From positions 1 through 64,000 of the forward strand of contig CANMUP010000004.1 in NCBI GenBank assembly GCA_947501105.1: 64,000 bases of DNA. Direction: 5' to 3'. The position numbers and the translations under genes were made by a program. This document shows, piece by piece, positions 28,079 through 36,332 of the stretch (the stretch's first letter is position 1; each line of letters starts with the position of its first letter). The notes under the pieces are model-generated. The model saw only the letters and a list, made by a program, of their open reading frames with translations. It did no database searches and was not told where the DNA came from. The stretch is from an uncultured Flaviramulus sp. Its GTDB lineage: Bacteria > Bacteroidota > Bacteroidia > Flavobacteriales > Flavobacteriaceae.

Positions 28079-30328
28079 TTATTTTATTTTAAATCGTAAT
28101 CCAGCATAATAACTTGCTCCAAAAATTGGGCCATATACAAATGTAGTATCAAAATTCGAACCAAAAGGATCATTTGCTCCTAAAATAGGATTATCCTGCC
28201 TTACATTTGTAATGTTTTCGCCACCTAAATATACTTCAAATTTTTGAGAGAACACTTTAGTTACTTGAGCATTTAATGTACCAAGTGTTGGTGTGTTTTC
28301 AGGCAATTGATATTGAACTGGGTTCCCTATAGTTGATGAGAAGCGCTGCTCACCTAACCAATTATAAGTTGCGTCAAATTTCCATTGCGCCCCATTTTCA
28401 TGCTCATGCGTTTCGTATGATGCATTTGCAAACAAACGATTTGTTGGCACTAATGGTTTTGATAATTTACCCGAGTTGTAATCAGTTTTAACATCGTAAT
28501 ATTTATATGCCATTCGTAAATCGAAATGCTCAAATACGTTATAATTCAGCTCAACCTGAAAACTATTTGCATAACTTTCACCTTCCAAATTATAAAAATT
28601 TACTTCTTGCGGGTTTTCAAAGTCTATAACAACTTGGTTTTTAAAATCGGTTTTATAATAATCTAAAGTAATATCAGCTTTTCTTCCAAAAAGATTAAAT
28701 CCTTGTAAAAAAGAAACACCATAATTCCATGCAATTTCTGGATCTAATCCGTAAATATCTCCATTGGTGTCTAAAATATTTATAGCTCTTGAGGTTGAAA
28801 ATATATTTTGATTTTCGGCAAAAATATTAGCACTTCTTTTCCCTCGACCAAAAGAAGCTCTTAAAGCTGATTTTTCCCAAGGTGTATATCTAGCATGAAC
28901 ACGTGGTGTTACAAATGTGCCTAATAAATTATGATTATCCACACGAACACCCGCGGTTAAATTTAACTTATCAAGATTATCAAAATTATATTCAAAAAAG
29001 GCACCGACTGAGCGTTCCGTTCTTTCGTAATTTGAATTCAAGGTTTGTGTATTTACCAATTCATCATAATGATCGTATGTATAACTCAAGCCTGTTTTAA
29101 TTTTGTGCCTAGAATCACTAATAATGGAATTATAAATTGCGTTAGCGTATAAACTATTATGTTTAATGTCGTATTGATTTAACCCATAATACGAATCTTG
29201 TTTATGACTACTAAAGGCTGTTTGTACTCCAATGCTTTGCCAAGGAATTTCTGGATTTACATAACCAAATTTTGTTGACACTTCATATCGACGAGTATTA
29301 ATTTCGCTACCCCAAGCATTAGTTGTTCCTCTATCAGTTTTGGGGTTAAAATTAACTTGCCCTGTTTGTTTTTCATCATTTAAAAACTTTAAGTTTATAA
29401 AACTTACAAAACCCTTTTCATTATTGATATACTGCCAACGGTTCATCAAATTAATTTGTTCTTGCAAAGGCATATCTAAAAATGTGTCGTTATTTTTATC
29501 GTGCTTTGCATCTCTAAGGTTTCCATGTAAATACAATCCTGTACTCCATTTATCATTCACTACTGTATTTAAATGCGTGTTCAATTCTAATCGTCCATTA
29601 GCATTTGCATATGCATTTATAAATAATTTATCATCGGTAATTGGCTTTACAAGTTCTGCATTTATTTGTCCTGCAATACTTTCAAAGCCATTAACTACGC
29701 TTCCAGCACCTTTAGTAATTTGAATGCTTTCTACCCAAGTCCCTGGTATAAAACTCATTCCAAAAGCTTGAGATGCTCCACGAATAGACGGAATATTCTC
29801 TGTTGCAATTAAAATATATGGACTTGTTAAACCCAACATTTTTATTTGTCGCGTGCCCGTAACAGCATCAGCAAAATTAACATCGATAGATGGGTTGGTT
29901 TCAAAACTTTCAGACAAATTACAACAGGCAGCTTTTAGCAGTTCATCACTACTTACAGTAAATGTATTAGTTGCTTGTAAATACGATTTGGCAGTAGCTT
30001 GTTTTCTAGAAGTTACTGTTACTGCATCTAAATTATCTGTTGGTTGCAACCAATGATGCACCATTTTTGGCTCATTTACAGTAATTGTATCGGTTTTAAA
30101 ACCGATATAACTAATCACCAATTTGGTGTATTCCCTTTTATAAGGAATGGAGAATTTTCCATCAATATCTGTAACAGCTCCAACAGAAGTATCGAGCCAA
30201 TATACATTAGCGCCAGCTAATCCTATATGCTCATTTTTTTCATTAGCTTCCATAATCATTCCACTTATTTTGTCTTGCGAAATGCTTATTAAAGGAAGTA
30301 AAAATATTATATATATTAAATGTTTCAT
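28079..30328 (-). CDS. TonB-dependent outer membrane receptor, probably for metal
   Basis: 749 residues. Signal peptide, then a carboxypeptidase-like domain (ISGMIMEANEKNEHIGLAGANVYWLDTSVGAVTD in part), a plug domain from about residue 100, and a 22-strand barrel ending in FKIK. The plug carries an unusual double cysteine (AACCNLSESFETNPSIDVN), a mark of receptors found beside HMA proteins. The barrel ends in an aromatic-rich strand. It lies between two HMA-domain genes with gaps of 3-6 bp, which points to copper or a copper chelate as cargo; that substrate is inferred. Confidence 0.9.
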   Translation of the reverse strand: MKHLIYIIFLLPLISISQDKISGMIMEANEKNEHIGLAGANVYWLDTSVGAVTDIDGKFSIPYKREYTKLVISYIGFKTDTITVNEPKMVHHWLQPTDNLDAVTVTSRKQATAKSYLQATNTFTVSSDELLKAACCNLSESFETNPSIDVNFADAVTGTRQIKMLGLTSPYILIATENIPSIRGASQAFGMSFIPGTWVESIQITKGAGSVVNGFESIAGQINAELVKPITDDKLFINAYANANGRLELNTHLNTVVNDKWSTGLYLHGNLRDAKHDKNNDTFLDMPLQEQINLMNRWQYINNEKGFVSFINLKFLNDEKQTGQVNFNPKTDRGTTNAWGSEINTRRYEVSTKFGYVNPEIPWQSIGVQTAFSSHKQDSYYGLNQYDIKHNSLYANAIYNSIISDSRHKIKTGLSYTYDHYDELVNTQTLNSNYERTERSVGAFFEYNFDNLDKLNLTAGVRVDNHNLLGTFVTPRVHARYTPWEKSALRASFGRGKRSANIFAENQNIFSTSRAINILDTNGDIYGLDPEIAWNYGVSFLQGFNLFGRKADITLDYYKTDFKNQVVIDFENPQEVNFYNLEGESYANSFQVELNYNVFEHFDLRMAYKYYDVKTDYNSGKLSKPLVPTNRLFANASYETHEHENGAQWKFDATYNWLGEQRFSSTIGNPVQYQLPENTPTLGTLNAQVTKVFSQKFEVYLGGENITNVRQDNPILGANDPFGSNFDTTFVYGPIFGASYYAGLRFKIK

Positions 30329-30331
30329 TTT

Positions 30332-31060
30332 TTAATTGTAGGTTTTTAATAACATGATAACAGCCATAACAATCATAATGCTATTTTCTATAAATGTGGC
30401 TTTCGTCATTGGTAATTTTAAAGCCGTACCGAGGCAAGCACATTGAATAGCTTTTTTGCTTAAAAGTGTTTTTGTTACTCCAATTGTTGTAATACCCAAA
30501 ATGATTAAAGTGATAATTAATGCTATTGAAATTTGGATACGCATTAAAAAAAGCAGGCCCAATGCCAACTCAATAAACGGATATAACCAACCATAAACAG
30601 GAACCACCTTAGCTACTGGGTCGTACATTTTAAAAGATTCTGGAAATCCTTTTAAGTCTAAAAACTTAAAGAAACTAAAAACAACATAGAACAAGCCCAT
30701 AAAATCGAACATAAAACCATTGGTATTCCAAGGATTATAATTCAATAAAATTGATGCTCCTATTATAAAGGCAAAGATTAAAAACAAAGGAAAAAGTTGT
30801 CGCAAATCACTTTTTTTCTCCTCTTCTATTGTTGAAGAGGCAAAAATGTTTGTTTCTTGCTTTTTAGAAATGGTGTATTTATTAGATAAAGCTTCTTGTA
30901 GAGATTCTATTAAAATATGTTGAGACATTTCAATAGTTGCTTCACTTTTTTCAAGATTTACTTTAACATTTACAACATGCTCTAAAGCATTCAGCTTGTC
31001 TTCAACCGAAGTTTTGCAACCGTTACAAGTCATACCCGTAACTGTATATGTATGTATCAT
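30332..31060 (-). CDS. HMA domain fused to MauE/DoxX-like membrane domain
   Basis: 242 residues. An N-terminal HMA domain has GMTCNGCKTSVEDKL. After a linker (about 75-90) there are four transmembrane helices in the MauE/DoxX-like pattern, with AVAKVVPVYGWLYPFIELALG and IQCACLGTALKLPMTKATFIEN. The CACLG cysteine pair is typical of the MauE type, which shuttles electrons for disulfide formation. It may couple metal binding with thiol chemistry in the inner membrane. It is immediately upstream of the receptor gene. Confidence 0.86.
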   Translation of the reverse strand: MIHTYTVTGMTCNGCKTSVEDKLNALEHVVNVKVNLEKSEATIEMSQHILIESLQEALSNKYTISKKQETNIFASSTIEEEKKSDLRQLFPLFLIFAFIIGASILLNYNPWNTNGFMFDFMGLFYVVFSFFKFLDLKGFPESFKMYDPVAKVVPVYGWLYPFIELALGLLFLMRIQISIALIITLIILGITTIGVTKTLLSKKAIQCACLGTALKLPMTKATFIENSIMIVMAVIMLLKTYN

Positions 31061-31129
31061 GATTTTGTATTTGATTAAATAAATAATTTTAAATTTTCGC
31101 TAAAGCGGAAATAATAAACATCTATAAAA

Positions 31130-31564
31130 TCAAATTAGGAAAGTATCGTTAAGTACCTGTATATCTCTCACCAGATTAGGTGGCGAATAATTTTTATGAG
31201 GAACTATTTGCTGAGATAAGCCTTCAAAAAGATTAGCATAAAAATAAACAAACGATGCTAAAAATTGTTGTTGTTCAAATTCTAAATCGTCAAACGAAGA
31301 AAATTTTAATTCGTCTTGACCTTGAATAACATCAATTTCGTCTTTGCAACATGTTTTCTTTTGTAAAACTTCTAAAGCTTCCATTTCACATTTTTCTGCT
31401 TCAACAAAAACAGAAACATCAACCAAAACATCACCACAAAAGTGTTTTTCAATAGTAAAAGACACTGTTGAAAACAACACTAAAAATGTGAGTAGTATTG
31501 AAAAGGTTTTATGTAAAAATAATTTTATCACATAGCAAAAATACAAAAACTTAAAATCAATCAT
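31130..31564 (-). CDS. HYC_CC_PP family small exported protein
   Basis: 144 residues. It has the three family signatures: EKHFCGD (HYC-type, with F for Y), KKTCCKDE (CC) and NYSPPNL (PP). An N-terminal hydrophobic segment acts as signal peptide. The start is uncertain: a TAnnTTTG promoter element (TATTTTTG on the minus strand) lies inside the first codons of the ATG frame, and a GTG at 31531 would give a more typical N-terminus. Family members occur with HMA and TonB metal proteins as here. Function unknown. Confidence 0.78.
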   Translation of the reverse strand: MIDFKFLYFCYVIKLFLHKTFSILLTFLVLFSTVSFTIEKHFCGDVLVDVSVFVEAEKCEMEALEVLQKKTCCKDEIDVIQGQDELKFSSFDDLEFEQQQFLASFVYFYANLFEGLSQQIVPHKNYSPPNLVRDIQVLNDTFLI

Positions 31565-31588
31565 CTTATTTTATAAAATGATTAACAG

Positions 31589-32017
31589 TTAATTTTTTAG
31601 CTTATGATAATAAAATGCTGGCAGTAACAAGATTAAAATAATAGGTTGAATTAAAAAACGACGGAGATTAAAAAAGATATAATAAGTATCTTGCTTAGGG
31701 TTTAAAACAAAATACAAGTAGCCAATCATCAATAAAACAAAGGCAATTAAATAAATAAACCCAGAAAATTTAATGATGCTTTTATCTTTAAAAAACACAA
31801 ATAAAATAGCTAAAGAAATAACAGTATTTAAAGCATATCTTAAAACTGTAAACATGGCCAGTTTAAACACCTCAACTTTTGGACTATCGGCATATAAATA
31901 ATCGTTTTTAAAAAATTCCAAATACGGATCGTAGAATAATTCGTTTTCAAAAAAACGTATTAAAATTAACAGCCCAAAGAGTATAAAAAGCAATGTGTAT
32001 TTAGTAAACTTACTCAT
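31589..32017 (-). CDS. Exosortase F system-associated membrane protein
   Basis: 142 residues with four predicted transmembrane helices (about 7-20, 45-70, 76-100, 120-138). It overlaps the xrtF gene by 8 bp and matches the small partner protein that always follows XrtF in Flavobacteriaceae (it begins with a helix ending in RFFENELFYDPYLEFF). It probably assists XrtF; its biochemical role is unknown. Confidence 0.85.
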   Translation of the reverse strand: MSKFTKYTLLFILFGLLILIRFFENELFYDPYLEFFKNDYLYADSPKVEVFKLAMFTVLRYALNTVISLAILFVFFKDKSIIKFSGFIYLIAFVLLMIGYLYFVLNPKQDTYYIFFNLRRFLIQPIILILLLPAFYYHKLKN

Positions 32018-32561
32018 GTACTTTTTTTAAGTTTGAAAATCTGTTCACCCAAAAAATCCATAATAAAAAAACAAAACCATAAATAACGGCAGGAAAAACT
32101 ATATCATGTAAAACAGCTTGTCTTTGCGGGTAATGGTATAACGCTATAGTAAATAAAGCTATTCGCAATAGATTTGCAGCATAAATTAAAACACTACCAG
32201 ACAATATAAAAAGCAAAGTAGTTTTAAGTTTTCCTGAAAAAGCAATAATAAACGACATAAACAAAATAATAACACTTACCGAATTACAACCCTCTATAAC
32301 TCTAGCTAAATATTTACCATTTAAAATAACTTTTATCGAAGGTTCGTTTGGGTGTGGAAACATTTGAGCATTATATCCAAATCCATTTAATAGAACGTCA
32401 GTTTGTTTTGCAACCAAATGTGTTAAATAATCTGGATAGAATTTTGAGCCATCAGAAACTTTTAAATAAAAGTGATAAAAAGCTGAAAACACAACATATA
32501 CTAACAAAAAAGTTACTATAAACCTTATTACTGATTCATATTTTACGAAGAGTTCTTTCAT
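32010..32561 (-). CDS. xrtF: Exosortase family protein XrtF
   Basis: 183 residues, about six transmembrane helices. The exosortase triad is visible: Cys in VIEGCNSVSVIILF, Arg in AANLLRIALF and His in AVLHDIVFPAVIYG. Exosortases cleave and re-anchor proteins with a C-terminal sorting signal at the inner membrane. XrtF is the Flavobacteriaceae type whose targets are not defined. The GAF gene is divergent from it. Confidence 0.92.
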   Translation of the reverse strand: MKELFVKYESVIRFIVTFLLVYVVFSAFYHFYLKVSDGSKFYPDYLTHLVAKQTDVLLNGFGYNAQMFPHPNEPSIKVILNGKYLARVIEGCNSVSVIILFMSFIIAFSGKLKTTLLFILSGSVLIYAANLLRIALFTIALYHYPQRQAVLHDIVFPAVIYGFVFLLWIFWVNRFSNLKKVHE

Positions 32562-32739
32562 CTAATGGTAAATATAGTTTTTTGTTGGTTAGATGTAATT
32601 CGCATAAGAAATATTAATGAGTAATATTGAAATATTTGATAAGCTCATTTCAAAAAAAACACGTTTAAAGTTAAAATTATCTGAAACTAAATATCGAATT
32701 TACACCTTTTTAAATACTTTTACCAAAACTTTTGAATTT

Positions 32740-33198
32740 ATGCCTTTTGAATTATTAAAACCACAAGTAGAAACTATTATTTCTGATTCTACAAAAACAA
32801 CTGATGAACGCTTATTATCTGTTTGTCAATTATTAGAAACCAATATTAATTATTACAATTGGGTAGGTTTTTACTTTGCAAATGGCAGTAAAAAAGAATT
32901 GTATTTAGGCCCTTATGTTGGTGAACCAACTGATCATACCGTTATTCCATTTGGAAAAGGCATTTGCGGACAAGTTGCTGTAAGTAACGAAAATTTTGTG
33001 GTACCAGATGTAGCAGCTCAAGACAATTATATTGCTTGTAGCATTACTGTTAAAGCTGAAATTGTAGTGCCCATTTTTGTGAATGGAAAAAATGTTGGAC
33101 AAATAGATATCGACTCAAATACTCCAGATCCTTTTACTGAAGCAGACGAACGATTTTTGGAGTTTGTTTGTACTCAAGTCTCTAAAATACTTGAGTGA
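32740..33198 (+). CDS. GAF domain protein, fRMsr (free Met-R-sulfoxide reductase) like
   Basis: 152 residues from ATG 32740, preferred over ATG 32617 because the family normally begins close to MPFELLKPQ. A GAF fold of the free methionine-(R)-sulfoxide reductase type: NWVGFYF, IPFGKGICGQVAVS, VVPDVAAQDNYIACSI, EIVVPIFVNGKNVGQIDIDS. Two of three E. coli fRMsr cysteines are present (GICGQ and IACSI); the third position (ACVRI in E. coli) is THT-like here. It may thus use a different resolving thiol or have another role. Confidence 0.83.
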   Translation: MPFELLKPQVETIISDSTKTTDERLLSVCQLLETNINYYNWVGFYFANGSKKELYLGPYVGEPTDHTVIPFGKGICGQVAVSNENFVVPDVAAQDNYIACSITVKAEIVVPIFVNGKNVGQIDIDSNTPDPFTEADERFLEFVCTQVSKILE

Positions 33199-33352
33199 AT
33201 TCCAAAACTCGAATTCTTAATTTCAACCTAGTGCATTTTGGTATTTGGTTTTGCAATTTGAGTTTTAGCCCTGTTGTTAACAACTTCTTTATTTAGTTGA
33301 AAAAAGACCTCTTTTTTTAGTTTTATCGCCCTTATTTTTTAGTTGAAATAAC

Positions 33353-33360
33353 TACTTTTG
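33353..33360 (+). promoter_or_regulatory. -7 element TACTTTTG of purH
   Basis: Exact TAnnTTTG, 24 bp before the purH ATG at 33385, which supports that start over an upstream frame opening at 33358. Confidence 0.55.
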
Positions 33361-33384
33361 CGCTTTAACACACAACACACTAAA

Positions 33385-34917
33385 ATGAGCAACGAAAAAA
33401 CGATTAAATCTGCACTAATTTCTGTATTTAGTAAAGACGGATTAGCACCAATTGTTAAAAAACTAAATGAACAAGGTGTTACGATATATTCTACCGGAGG
33501 CACTCAAAAATTCATTAACGATTTAGGAATAGATGTTGTTCCTGTTGAAGATGTTACATCATACCCTTCCATTCTTGGTGGTCGTGTAAAAACATTGCAT
33601 CCTAAAGTTTTTGGTGGTATCTTAAATCGTCAAAACCATGATGGTGATGTTGCTGAATTGGTAGAATATGAAATTCCTCAAATTGATGTGGTTATTGTAG
33701 ATTTATATCCGTTTGAAAAAACAGTAGCTTCAGGTGCTAGTGAACAAGATATTATTGAAAAAATTGACATAGGTGGTATTTCGTTAATTCGTGCTGCTGC
33801 AAAAAACTTTGCTGATGTGATTTGTGTGTCATCGGTTGATGACTATGCTGAGTTTTTAGAATTAATCTCTAAAAATAACGGAACGCTTTCTGAAGCTGAT
33901 AGAAAACGTTTTGCTGGAAAGGCGTTTAATGTATCGTCACATTATGATACGGCAATTTTTAATTATTTCAACAAAAATCATGATGAAGCTGTTTTAAAAA
34001 TTAGCGAAACTAACGGAAAGGTGTTACGTTATGGAGAAAACCCACATCAAAAAGGGTTTTTCTTTGGAAATTTTGACGATTTATTTACCAAACTTCATGG
34101 GAAAGAGTTAAGCTATAATAATTTATTAGATGTTGATGCTGCTGTAAATTTGATGTTAGAGTTTAAAAATGATGCTCCTACATTTGCTATATTAAAGCAT
34201 AATAATGCCTGTGGTTTGGCTCAACGCAACACTTTACACCAAGCCTATGTTGATGCTTTAGCAGGAGATCCTGTTTCTGCTTTTGGAGGGGTATTAATAA
34301 GCAATAAGGAAATTGATTTAGCTACTGCTGAAGAAATTCATAAATTATTCTGTGAGGTTGTTATCGCACCCTCTTATTCGTCTGAAGCTTTAGAAGTTTT
34401 AAAAGGAAAGAAGAATAGGATTTTGTTAGTCATTCATGATATTGAAATGCCTAAAACCAATGTAAGAAGTTGTTTAAACGGTGTTCTGGTTCAGGACAGA
34501 AACAACATTACTGACAAAGCTGAAGATTTAAAGACAGCAACCAACATAGCCCCTACAGATGCCCAAATTGAAGATTTACTATTTGCTTCAAAAATTTGTA
34601 AGCACACGAAGTCAAACACCATTGTTTTAGTAAAAGGTAAACAATTATGTGCTAGCGGAACAGGACAAACCAGTCGTGTTGATGCTTTAAATCAAGCCAT
34701 TCATAAAGCACAATCGTTTAATTTTGATTTAAATGGAGCTGCAATGGCAAGCGATGCTTTTTTTCCATTCCCTGACTGTGTTGAAATTGCTAAAAATGCT
34801 GGTATAAGCGCAGTTATTCAACCTGGCGGTTCTATAAAAGATCAATTAAGTATTGATTATTGCAATGATAATAGTGTGGCCATGGTTATGACTGGTACGC
34901 GTCATTTTAAACATTAA
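33385..34917 (+). CDS. purH: Bifunctional AICAR formyltransferase/IMP cyclohydrolase
   Basis: 510 residues. The N-terminal MGS-like IMP cyclohydrolase domain includes STGGTQKFI and the TLHPKVFGGIL loop; the formyltransferase domain includes LRYGENPHQKG, KHNNACGLA and the PGGSIKDQ end. It carries out the last two steps of IMP synthesis. It stands alone with its own promoter; the rod-shape operon follows after a 363-bp gap filled by a repeat. Confidence 0.97.
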   Translation: MSNEKTIKSALISVFSKDGLAPIVKKLNEQGVTIYSTGGTQKFINDLGIDVVPVEDVTSYPSILGGRVKTLHPKVFGGILNRQNHDGDVAELVEYEIPQIDVVIVDLYPFEKTVASGASEQDIIEKIDIGGISLIRAAAKNFADVICVSSVDDYAEFLELISKNNGTLSEADRKRFAGKAFNVSSHYDTAIFNYFNKNHDEAVLKISETNGKVLRYGENPHQKGFFFGNFDDLFTKLHGKELSYNNLLDVDAAVNLMLEFKNDAPTFAILKHNNACGLAQRNTLHQAYVDALAGDPVSAFGGVLISNKEIDLATAEEIHKLFCEVVIAPSYSSEALEVLKGKKNRILLVIHDIEMPKTNVRSCLNGVLVQDRNNITDKAEDLKTATNIAPTDAQIEDLLFASKICKHTKSNTIVLVKGKQLCASGTGQTSRVDALNQAIHKAQSFNFDLNGAAMASDAFFPFPDCVEIAKNAGISAVIQPGGSIKDQLSIDYCNDNSVAMVMTGTRHFKH

Positions 34918-34939
34918 ACTAGAACGATAGCAAATTGTT

Positions 34940-35121
34940 GCGTTAGGGATTGATGCGGCATCCTTTTTAAAATCACAAATAATAAGCTGTCATTACGAGG
35001 AGCCAAAGCGACGTGGTAATCTCTTTCTAATAAACAGGTTGCCACAGCAAATAAAAATTTGCTTCGCAATGACGGAAATTTTAAAAAGATATAGCGGAAA
35101 GCCCGACCTTTAGGTAACGCC
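34940..35121. repeat. Compound intergenic repeat, copy B (long form)
   Basis: Starts GCGTTAGGGATTGATGCGGC, continues ATCCTTTTT, and ends AAAAGATATAGCGGAAAGCC-CGACCTTTAGGTAACGCC. Its ends match copy C almost base for base and copy A more loosely. A separate repeat (34989-35073) is inserted between the two ends. Confidence 0.8.
34989..35073. repeat. Nested 85-bp inverted-end repeat inside copy B
   Basis: The ends are inverted: GTCATTACGAGG at the left and CTTCGCAATGAC at the right. The internal text AGCCAAAGCGACGTGGTAAT resembles the GTCATTGCGAGGAGCGAAG family of palindromic repeats scattered in many bacterial genomes (from memory). It sits inside copy B as a second layer. Confidence 0.65.
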
Positions 35122-35280
35122 ATAATTAATAAATTGGTAGTCTAAAAATCGATGAAAAACGTATAAGTGTAAGGCTGTATTGTTAAATTGAATTTTGAGC
35201 ACTATAAAACTCATATATTTATTTACTTTTATTACATTTACAAGATTAGTTAACAACCCTTTAAAAACCACTGATAGCAC

Positions 35281-36309
35281 ATGGGCTTTTTTGACTTCCT
35301 AACCGAAGAAATTGCAATAGATTTAGGTACTGCAAATACACTTATTATTCATAACGACAAAGTTGTTGTTGATGCACCATCAATTGTTGCACGCGATAGA
35401 ATTACTGGAAAAATAATTGCCGTTGGTCAACAAGCTAGTTTAATGCAAGGCAAAACGCATGAGAACATTAAAACTATTCGCCCTTTAAAAGATGGAGTAA
35501 TAGCTGATTTTGATGCTTCTGAACAAATGATAAGTATGTTTATTAAAAACATACCAGCATTAAAAAAGAAGTTTTTTACGCCTGCATTACGTATGGTTAT
35601 TTGTATTCCGTCTGGAATTACTGAGGTTGAAATGCGTGCTGTAAAAGAAAGTGCAGAACGTGTAAACGGAAAAGAAGTTTATTTAATTCACGAACCTATG
35701 GCAGCAGCTATTGGTATTGGTGTAGATATTATGCAACCCAAAGGTAATATGGTGGTTGATATAGGTGGTGGTACTACCGAAATTGCGGTGATTGCTTTAG
35801 GTGGTATTGTTTGCGATAAATCGGTTAAGATTGCAGGTGATGTTTTTACAAACGATATTGTATATTATATGCGTACGCAACACAACTTATATGTTGGTGA
35901 ACGTACTGCTGAAAAAATAAAGATTCAAATTGGTGCAGCAACTGAAGACTTAGATCTTCCGCCAGAAGACATGAGTGTTCAAGGGCGTGATTTGTTAACC
36001 GGAAAACCTAAGCAGGTTTCTATTTCGTACAGAGAAATAGCAAAAGCTTTAGATAAATCTATTTTACGTATTGAGGATGCGGTTATGGAAACGCTATCGC
36101 AAACACCTCCAGAGTTAGCTGCCGATATTTACAATACTGGTATTTATTTAGCTGGTGGAGGATCGATGCTACGCGGTTTAGATAAACGTTTATCTCAAAA
36201 AACAGATCTTCCTGTTTATATTGCTGAAGATCCATTAAGAGCCGTTGTTAGAGGAACTGGTATAACACTTAAAAATTTACCTAAATACAAAAGTGTTTTG
36301 ATTAAATAA
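35281..36309 (+). CDS. mreB: Rod shape-determining actin MreB
   Basis: 342 residues. Actin-fold phosphate loops are visible: DLGTANTLI (phosphate 1), VVDIGGGTTEIAV (phosphate 2) and YLAGGGSMLRGL (adenosine site). MreB filaments position the elongation machinery. It is the first gene of mreB-mreC-mreD-mrdA-rodA. Confidence 0.98.
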   Translation: MGFFDFLTEEIAIDLGTANTLIIHNDKVVVDAPSIVARDRITGKIIAVGQQASLMQGKTHENIKTIRPLKDGVIADFDASEQMISMFIKNIPALKKKFFTPALRMVICIPSGITEVEMRAVKESAERVNGKEVYLIHEPMAAAIGIGVDIMQPKGNMVVDIGGGTTEIAVIALGGIVCDKSVKIAGDVFTNDIVYYMRTQHNLYVGERTAEKIKIQIGAATEDLDLPPEDMSVQGRDLLTGKPKQVSISYREIAKALDKSILRIEDAVMETLSQTPPELAADIYNTGIYLAGGGSMLRGLDKRLSQKTDLPVYIAEDPLRAVVRGTGITLKNLPKYKSVLIK

Positions 36310-36332
36310 AAGCATAAAACAGTCCCTAAATC

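Larger units (their letters stand above)
34918..35280. other. Non-coding gap between purH and mreB
   Basis: 363 bases. The left 60 percent is occupied by compound repeat copy B with a nested 85-bp repeat. The right part (35122-35280) is AT-rich and should hold the mreB promoter; only an imperfect TACTTTTA (35224-35231) was seen, with no good -33 element. A minus-strand frame in this gap merely translates the repeats. Confidence 0.7.

Noticed and set aside
29340-29723. Plus-strand 127-codon frame within the TonB receptor gene
   Set aside because: Antisense shadow inside a well-supported receptor.
33301-33350. Direct repeat TTTAGTTGAAA upstream of purH as a purine operator
   Set aside because: Short, AT-rich, and not symmetrical; chance match is likely.
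34914-35123. Minus-strand 69-codon frame between purH and mreB
   Set aside because: It only translates the compound repeat and its nested unit; no ribosome-site or family pattern, and it overlaps the purH stop.
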